Below, piece by piece: positions 22,682 through 26,756 of a DNA stretch of 26,756 bases. Under the pieces are notes generated by a model, which saw only the letters and a list, made by a program, of their open reading frames with translations, searched no databases and was not told the DNA's origin. How positions within the stretch are numbered: position 1 is the first letter of the stretch; every line of letters starts with the position of its first letter. The translations under genes were made by a program, and so were the position numbers. The stretch is from GCA-2683825 sp965662355 (GTDB taxonomy: Bacteria; Planctomycetota; UBA1135; GCA-002686595). The DNA is taken from assembly GCA_965662355.1 (NCBI GenBank), contig CBFIHP010000036.1, forward strand, positions 1 to 26,756, given 5' to 3'.

Positions 22682-23743
22682 GTGAGCTCAATCTGCCTTC
22701 TTCTCCCCCTACTGGCCCTCCAGGGCGTCGGTGAGGCCGACGCCCCGGAGATTTATGCAAACGGCCGTTTGCGTTGGGAGAGCACGTACAACCAGCCGGA
22801 TGGCACCGATCGCCATCGGGCGCGCATGCGGGCGCGGCTCGGCGCTCGCTACGCGTTCCAGGACGATTTTCGGATCGAGGGTCGCCTGTCCACCGCTTCT
22901 GACGGCAACGATGCCAACACTCCCTACTGGGATTTCGGCGACGGCTCAGATGGTTTCAACGGCGCGGACATCACCCTCGATCGCTACTTCCTCACCTGGT
23001 ATGGCGACTACGACCTTGAGGTCCATGCTGGCAAGCAACCCCACATCTTCGATGGTCCCACGATCATCGAGGTCTTTCTGTGGGACGACGATGTCCAACC
23101 CTCGGGCCTGACCAGTGTTTACGCCGGCGGCGACGAGGAAGTCCAGTGGGATGTTCGCGGAGCCGCCTACGTCGCGGTCGAAGCCGGCAGCGGACACGAC
23201 GCGACCATGGTCGGCGCCCAGGCGAACTTGCACCTCGGCAGCGACGAACTCGACTGGCACCTCGGTTCTTCCTTCCACGGATGGGGTGGTCTCGGCGGCT
23301 TTGGCGGTACGCTCGACAACCAGGGCAACACCGACGTCACGGGCGACTTCCAGATCTGGGACACGTTCCTCAACCTGTCCTCGAATACCGGCCCGATGGG
23401 CGGCTGGGAAGCCTTCGCGCAGTACTACAACAACACGGCGACCGGGACCGAGGACACGGGCTTTGCCTTTGGTTCACGTCTTGGCAAGGGCCGCAATCGA
23501 GGCGACGCGAACCTCTTCCTGGTTTACTACGACCTCGACGCCGACGCGGTCTTCAGTCCCGTGGCCCAGAACGATACGCCGATCGCGGGAACCGGTTTGG
23601 GGACGGGCATGCGCGGTGTCTTCGCGGGCGTGCAGTACTATTTCCGCGACGGTATGGGCCTGCGCCTGTGGGTGATCAACTCCGATACCGACACGGCGGA
23701 TCCGTATCGGATCCGCCTGGATCTGGACTTCACGATCCGCTGA
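22682..23743 (+). CDS. putative outer-membrane porin (beta-barrel)
   Basis: About 353 residues. The hydrophobic start (SSICLLLPLLALQG) is a probable signal peptide. The rest alternates amphipathic strands and Gly/Asp/Asn-rich turns: YANGRLRWESTY (25-36), DDFRIEGRLSTAS, DRYFLTWYGDYDLEVHAGKQ, VGAQANLHLGSDELDWHLGS, GWEAFAQYYNNTATG, ANLFLVYYDLD and GMGLRLWVINSD, typical of Gram-negative porins of the putative-porin (porin_10-like/OprP-like) type. The chain ends LDLDFTIR, without terminal Phe. The start is uncertain: GTG 22682 lacks a basic n-region and a ribosome site; CTG 22643 in the same frame would add Arg/His before the hydrophobic run. It diverges from the metal permease, which hints at metal or anion uptake, but selectivity cannot be read from sequence. 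Confidence 0.78.
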   Translation: MSSICLLLPLLALQGVGEADAPEIYANGRLRWESTYNQPDGTDRHRARMRARLGARYAFQDDFRIEGRLSTASDGNDANTPYWDFGDGSDGFNGADITLDRYFLTWYGDYDLEVHAGKQPHIFDGPTIIEVFLWDDDVQPSGLTSVYAGGDEEVQWDVRGAAYVAVEAGSGHDATMVGAQANLHLGSDELDWHLGSSFHGWGGLGGFGGTLDNQGNTDVTGDFQIWDTFLNLSSNTGPMGGWEAFAQYYNNTATGTEDTGFAFGSRLGKGRNRGDANLFLVYYDLDADAVFSPVAQNDTPIAGTGLGTGMRGVFAGVQYYFRDGMGLRLWVINSDTDTADPYRIRLDLDFTIR

Positions 23744-23784
23744 GCTCGATCACGAGCGCCAGGCCGTCGGTGTCCGGGACACCG
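23744..23784 (+). terminator. inverted repeats after the porin gene, possible terminator
   Basis: Two dyads follow the porin stop directly. GCTCG-ATCA-CGAGC (23744-23757) forms a 5-bp stem with a 4-base loop. CGGTGTCC-G-GGACACCG (23768-23784) is a perfect 8-base inverted repeat, or a 7-bp stem with a 3-base loop. Neither is followed by a T-run, so this may be a weak terminator or an operator for the next gene. Nothing else is recognised up to 23930. Confidence 0.35.
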
Positions 23785-23930
23785 CCTGCGATGCGGGCCG
23801 AAAAGATCGGCTCCGATTCGGTCCCATCGCTCGGTCGAATCGAGGAAGAAGTGTCCTGACCCGGTACTCTCCACCAAATCGGGTCGAAACCCCGGGGAAT
23901 TCGGCGGCCGGGGTCGATATAAGCGGTGTT

Positions 23931-25268
23931 GTGATCTCGTCTCACCCGCTCTTCCTGCTGATCGCCCTCGCCGTGGCGCCCACGCCCCTATTGGGCTCGG
24001 CCACGGTCGCTGGTTCCGAGACCCTTGGCCGTTCGAGCGAGCGGGCGGTTCCGGCCTGGATTCGTTGCAGTCCCGCGGCCTTTCAACGCCAGGGGCGAAG
24101 ACCCGAGCCCTCCCTGAATCCTATCGCCGACGCGCTCGACCAGGCCGGACCGGGTACCGTCGTGCATCTCGATCCCGGTGACTACCAGCCGTTCACGATC
24201 GGCTTTCGTTCCAACTCGCGCGCGAACGCGACGACCAGCGGCGGCAGTGACGGCTCGCCGGTTGTCATTCAGGGCACGAAAGGTGTGCGTATCGTCGGTG
24301 GTACGGGGGACACGATCGCCATCGATCAGGCGGTGCCCAACGCGTGGATCACCTTTCGCGATCTGACCATCGTCCCGGGTCAGCGCTCGGGGGTTCTCTT
24401 CTTCCGGCGCACCGACGGGCGAATCCACCAGGGCTACTCCTTCGAGAACTGCCACATCCTCGGTCGGTACAACGCGCTGACCGGCAAGGGCAAGCGTGCC
24501 AAGTGGGGGGTCTGGGGGCATCGCCTCGCCGATTTTCGCTTCATCGGCATGAAGGAGCCCGCGCGGATCGAGCGCATCGCCGACGAGCACGCCTTCTACC
24601 TGCAAAACCCCGCCGGTCCTATCCTGATCCAGAATGTCAAGGCCAGCGAGCTTGGACGTACGTTCTGCCAGTTCACGGCTCGCTCCCAGGAAGGCCCTCC
24701 CGGCACCGGCGATATCACCGTGCGCGACTGCGAGGTCGAGGATGTCTGTATCGCCGATGGGGATGGCTACAAGGGCGGCTCGGCTTTCACCATCGCGGGA
24801 CGCCTCAACGGTTTGATCCTGTTCGAGAACAACACCTATCGAGCCGGCTTCCGCGACAAGTATCGCAAGTTGACCAAGGACGAAAAGCCCTACGGCACCG
24901 GCGCCTTCATGGCCTGGGAAGCCTCACCGGAGGGACGCAACGGTACCCTGATCCTGCGCAACAACGACTTTCGCTTCGCAGCGGGCTGCGGCGACCGCCC
25001 GGTCGTTTCGATCGGTGGGTGCGAACGCGTCCTCGTCGTCGGCGACAATCGCTTCGAATCCGGCGGCACCCAACCCGCCCTCGAACTCGATCCCGTCACT
25101 CCCCGCGGTCGCATCCGGAGCACCGCCAACGGCCGCGTCTATCTCGCCCCCCGCACGCGCGTACAGGGCAAGGTGCTCATTCACGGCGAGATTCCGACCC
25201 CGGAAGCCCGCGCAGCGCTTCAACGCCGTGGTTTCAAGAAGCCAGGCTCGAAGGGCGAGGGCAAGTAA
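23931..25268 (+). CDS. secreted right-handed beta-helix protein
   Basis: A 445-residue exported protein. GTG 23931 starts a Sec signal (hydrophobic SHPLFLLIALAVAPTPLLG). From residue 62 (NPIADALDQAGPGTVVHLDPGDY) it follows the pattern of pectate-lyase-like parallel beta-helix proteins: an initial helix, then strand repeats such as DGSPVVIQGTKGVRIVGG, AWITFRDLTIVPGQRSG, YSFENCHILGRYNAL, GPILIQNVKASELGRTFCQF, GDITVRDCEVEDVC, NGLILFENNTYRAGF and GTLILRNNDFRF. The C-terminus (FKKPGSKGEGK) is basic. I see no lyase or hydrolase active-site set that I can name. No lipobox and no outer-membrane anchor, so periplasmic or released. It may bind or act on a polysaccharide; this is inferred from the fold only. 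Confidence 0.87.
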   Translation: MISSHPLFLLIALAVAPTPLLGSATVAGSETLGRSSERAVPAWIRCSPAAFQRQGRRPEPSLNPIADALDQAGPGTVVHLDPGDYQPFTIGFRSNSRANATTSGGSDGSPVVIQGTKGVRIVGGTGDTIAIDQAVPNAWITFRDLTIVPGQRSGVLFFRRTDGRIHQGYSFENCHILGRYNALTGKGKRAKWGVWGHRLADFRFIGMKEPARIERIADEHAFYLQNPAGPILIQNVKASELGRTFCQFTARSQEGPPGTGDITVRDCEVEDVCIADGDGYKGGSAFTIAGRLNGLILFENNTYRAGFRDKYRKLTKDEKPYGTGAFMAWEASPEGRNGTLILRNNDFRFAAGCGDRPVVSIGGCERVLVVGDNRFESGGTQPALELDPVTPRGRIRSTANGRVYLAPRTRVQGKVLIHGEIPTPEARAALQRRGFKKPGSKGEGK

Positions 25269-25342
25269 TGGGAGGGACGCGATCCGCGCGACACCTCTCA
25301 GACCCGACTCCCGGCAAGGCCAGCAACCCGTTGCAAGCCGCT

Positions 25343-25369
25343 GTGGTTGGCGAGTCAATGCTCAACCAC
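25343..25369. repeat. inverted repeat GTGGTTG-N13-CAACCAC
   Basis: A perfect 7-base inverted repeat with a 13-base spacer, 74 bases after the beta-helix stop. It may be a protein-binding dyad or a weak hairpin; no T-run follows, so I do not call it a terminator. Confidence 0.35.
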
Positions 25370-25631
25370 TACTTGTGGCCTGTGAATCTACGACCGTTTG
25401 GCACATCGCGGTGACGGAACCCGGGTGTCCGAATCTGACGAGTAGGAAGAAAGTACACACAGGGAGGAACGGATCCGGAGCGGAATGCTGGTGGGTGCGC
25501 CCGGCTGGCTTGTTCTTGCTTCTTCCAGTGTTCCGAAGGACCTTCCGGAGCCTCTATCCTGTGTCGTCCGACGATTTGTTTCCAAGTTCGCCTCAATTGA
25601 AGACAGCTGATCTATCGAGAGAGAGAAGCAG

Positions 25632-25646
25632 GTCTCAAATAGAGAC
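25632..25646 (+). repeat. hairpin GTCTC-AAATA-GAGAC next to the response-regulator start
   Basis: A perfect 5-base stem with a 5-base loop ends exactly one base before ATG 25647. In RNA it would crowd ribosome binding at that ATG, which is one reason to consider TTG 25677 as the real start. A short dyad like this can also arise by chance. Confidence 0.3.
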
Positions 25647-26756
25647 ATGTGCTTCATAAGCCGCCGAAAGGATGTTTTGATAGACGAACCGATACTCATC
25701 GTTGAGGATGATCCCGACACCAGGAGATTGATCGAATCCGAACTCGGTATGCTGGGTCAGCGGTGTGTTTCCGTCAGTACGGGCGCAGGAGCACGGAGGG
25801 CGATGCAAGAGACGAGTCCGGCTCTCATCTTACTGGATCTTGGTCTGCCCGACGTATCCGGAATAGACCTCCTGCGGGAATTCAGGAGAGACTATCCGGC
25901 GACGGACGTCATTGTTGTTACCGCACAGGACAACGCTGAGGTAGCCGTAGAATGCATGCATCTGGGGGCCATCGATTTCCTTAGTAAGCCGTACGAAGCG
26001 CCACGCTTTGAGACAACCGTTCGAAATGTACTGGAGAAAAAACGGCTCACCAACAAACTGGGGGCGGTGGCAGCCGAACGGCGAACGGTACACGGACTGA
26101 ACAGTCTAATCGGTAGCTCAGCGAGTATCGAATCCACAAAGGGCCTTGTGCGCAGAGTCGTTTCCACCAATGTCACTGTTCTTCTAAGTGGTGAGAGTGG
26201 TACTGGAAAAGAGGTACTGGCCCGCGCACTACACGCAGAATCCAATCGCGCAGCGAGCCTTTTCCTGGCGGTCAACTGCGGTGCAATTCCTGAACACCTG
26301 ATCGAGTCCGAGCTTTTTGGGCACGCTAGGGGGGCATTCACGGGAGCGGGGCAGGCAAGAGCCGGTCTATTCGAACAAGCAGACGGCGGAACGCTCTTCC
26401 TCGATGAAATCGGTGAGCTGCGACTTGATCTTCAGGTGAAGCTCCTGCGCGTTCTCCAGGAGAAGAGTGTGAGGAGGATCGGTTGCCCAATAGAGCGGAG
26501 CCTCGATTTGCGAGTCATTGCCGCAACGAATCTCGACCTGCACCAGGAAGTAGTCGCTGGACGCTTTCGTACCGACGTTTACTACCGGCTCTCGGTCTTT
26601 CCAGTCGCCCTTCCTCCACTTAGAGAGAGGGGTGGCGACATACTTGAGCTCGCCACCTACTTCCTGGAGAAGCACACCGCGCGCTTGGGTAGCAAGGCCT
26701 CGGGTTTCACTGCTTCGGCCGAACAGGCAATGCTCTTCTATCACTGGCCCGGCAAC
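25647..26756 (+). CDS. sigma-54-dependent response regulator, NtrC family (3' end outside window)
   Basis: About 370 residues are visible; no stop before the window ends. Residues about 13-130 are a receiver domain: EDD (20-22), phosphorylation site Asp64 in LLDLGLPD, Thr92 and Lys114 (SKPY). The AAA+ sigma-54 activation domain follows: Walker A GESGTGKE (182-189), the sigma-54 contact loop GAFTGA (229-234) intact, Walker B GGTLFLDEIGEL with Asp253/Glu254, then RTDVYYRLSVFPVALPPLRER. The frame ends at YHWPGN, the start of the last AAA+ helix, so the DNA-binding helix-turn-helix lies outside. The start is ATG 25647 or TTG 25677, the latter with AAAGGA 4 bases upstream. Codons ATA, TTA, CTA, AGA and AGG are frequent, unlike the other genes here. 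The partner kinase is not in the window. Confidence 0.93.
   Translation, partial: MCFISRRKDVLIDEPILIVEDDPDTRRLIESELGMLGQRCVSVSTGAGARRAMQETSPALILLDLGLPDVSGIDLLREFRRDYPATDVIVVTAQDNAEVAVECMHLGAIDFLSKPYEAPRFETTVRNVLEKKRLTNKLGAVAAERRTVHGLNSLIGSSASIESTKGLVRRVVSTNVTVLLSGESGTGKEVLARALHAESNRAASLFLAVNCGAIPEHLIESELFGHARGAFTGAGQARAGLFEQADGGTLFLDEIGELRLDLQVKLLRVLQEKSVRRIGCPIERSLDLRVIAATNLDLHQEVVAGRFRTDVYYRLSVFPVALPPLRERGGDILELATYFLEKHTARLGSKASGFTASAEQAMLFYHWPGN

Larger units (their letters stand above)
25269..25646. other. 378-base region without a gene
   Basis: No convincing coding frame on either strand; short open frames here lack ribosome sites, homology cues and consistent codon use. It contains two inverted repeats, listed separately, and becomes more AT-rich from about 25400. 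It should hold the terminator of the beta-helix gene and the promoter of the response-regulator gene, but I see no clear sigma-70 or sigma-54 promoter. Confidence 0.6.

Noticed and set aside
25506..25520. Possible sigma-54 promoter TGGC-N6-TTGCT upstream of the response regulator
   Set aside because: The distance between the GG and GC elements is one base shorter than the sigma-54 consensus, and the AC after TGGC is missing. Such promoters tolerate little change in spacing.
1..26756. tRNA, rRNA, CRISPR array, insertion sequence or riboswitch
   Set aside because: No cloverleaf-like segment, regularly spaced repeat, transposase or integrase frame, or terminal inverted repeat was found by eye. 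A covariance-model search would be needed to exclude small RNAs.

Overview
The window looks like a chromosomal stretch from a GC-rich, diderm (Gram-negative type) bacterium. Evidence for two membranes includes several lipoprotein signal peptides, a periplasmic di-haem peroxidase, TRAP and ABC transporters and a probable outer-membrane barrel. The mix of genes (M14 lipoprotein peptidase, beta-helix lipoproteins, TatT-type TRAP, free-standing archaeal-type ThrRS editing domain) suggests an environmental lineage such as Planctomycetota or a relative. That placement is a guess from gene content. I see no rRNA, tRNA, CRISPR array, transposase or integrase.

Layout. 1-2510 (-): 3'-truncated M14 zinc carboxypeptidase lipoprotein. 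2613-3431 (+): membrane-anchored alpha/beta hydrolase. 3637-4389 (-) and 4456-4872 (+): divergent pair of an exported DJ-1/PfpI-like protein and a stand-alone threonyl-tRNA synthetase editing domain. 4994-8823 (+): a redox operon of YtkA-like lipoprotein, MauG/cytochrome c peroxidase-like di-haem protein and molybdopterin oxidoreductase. 8852-12439 (+): ATPase-permease-ATPase-permease, four ABC genes joined by start/stop overlaps. 12461-14746 (-): poly-Gly-tethered beta-helix lipoprotein.

14890-20239 (-) is a tightly packed five-gene operon. In order of transcription it encodes a TatT lipoprotein, a DctP-type binding protein, a fused DctQM permease, a membrane protein with an HExxH motif and an Fe(II)/2-oxoglutarate dioxygenase. 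The first three form a TatT-type TRAP transporter like that of Treponema pallidum. The last two are unexpected partners.

20414-23743 may be a metal-handling locus: a tiny lipoprotein with two Cys-Gly-His motifs, a large membrane protein joining a ZIP-like half to an SO_0444-type permease half with a His-rich tail, and a divergent putative porin. 23931-25268 (+) is a secreted beta-helix protein. After about 380 bases without a gene, the window ends inside a sigma-54-dependent response regulator (25647 onward), whose base composition and codon use differ from the rest.

Most interesting: the ZIP/SO_0444 fusion, the TRAP operon coupled to an HExxH membrane protein and a dioxygenase, the free ThrRS editing domain with an altered active-site position, and two genes that seem to start at CTG.
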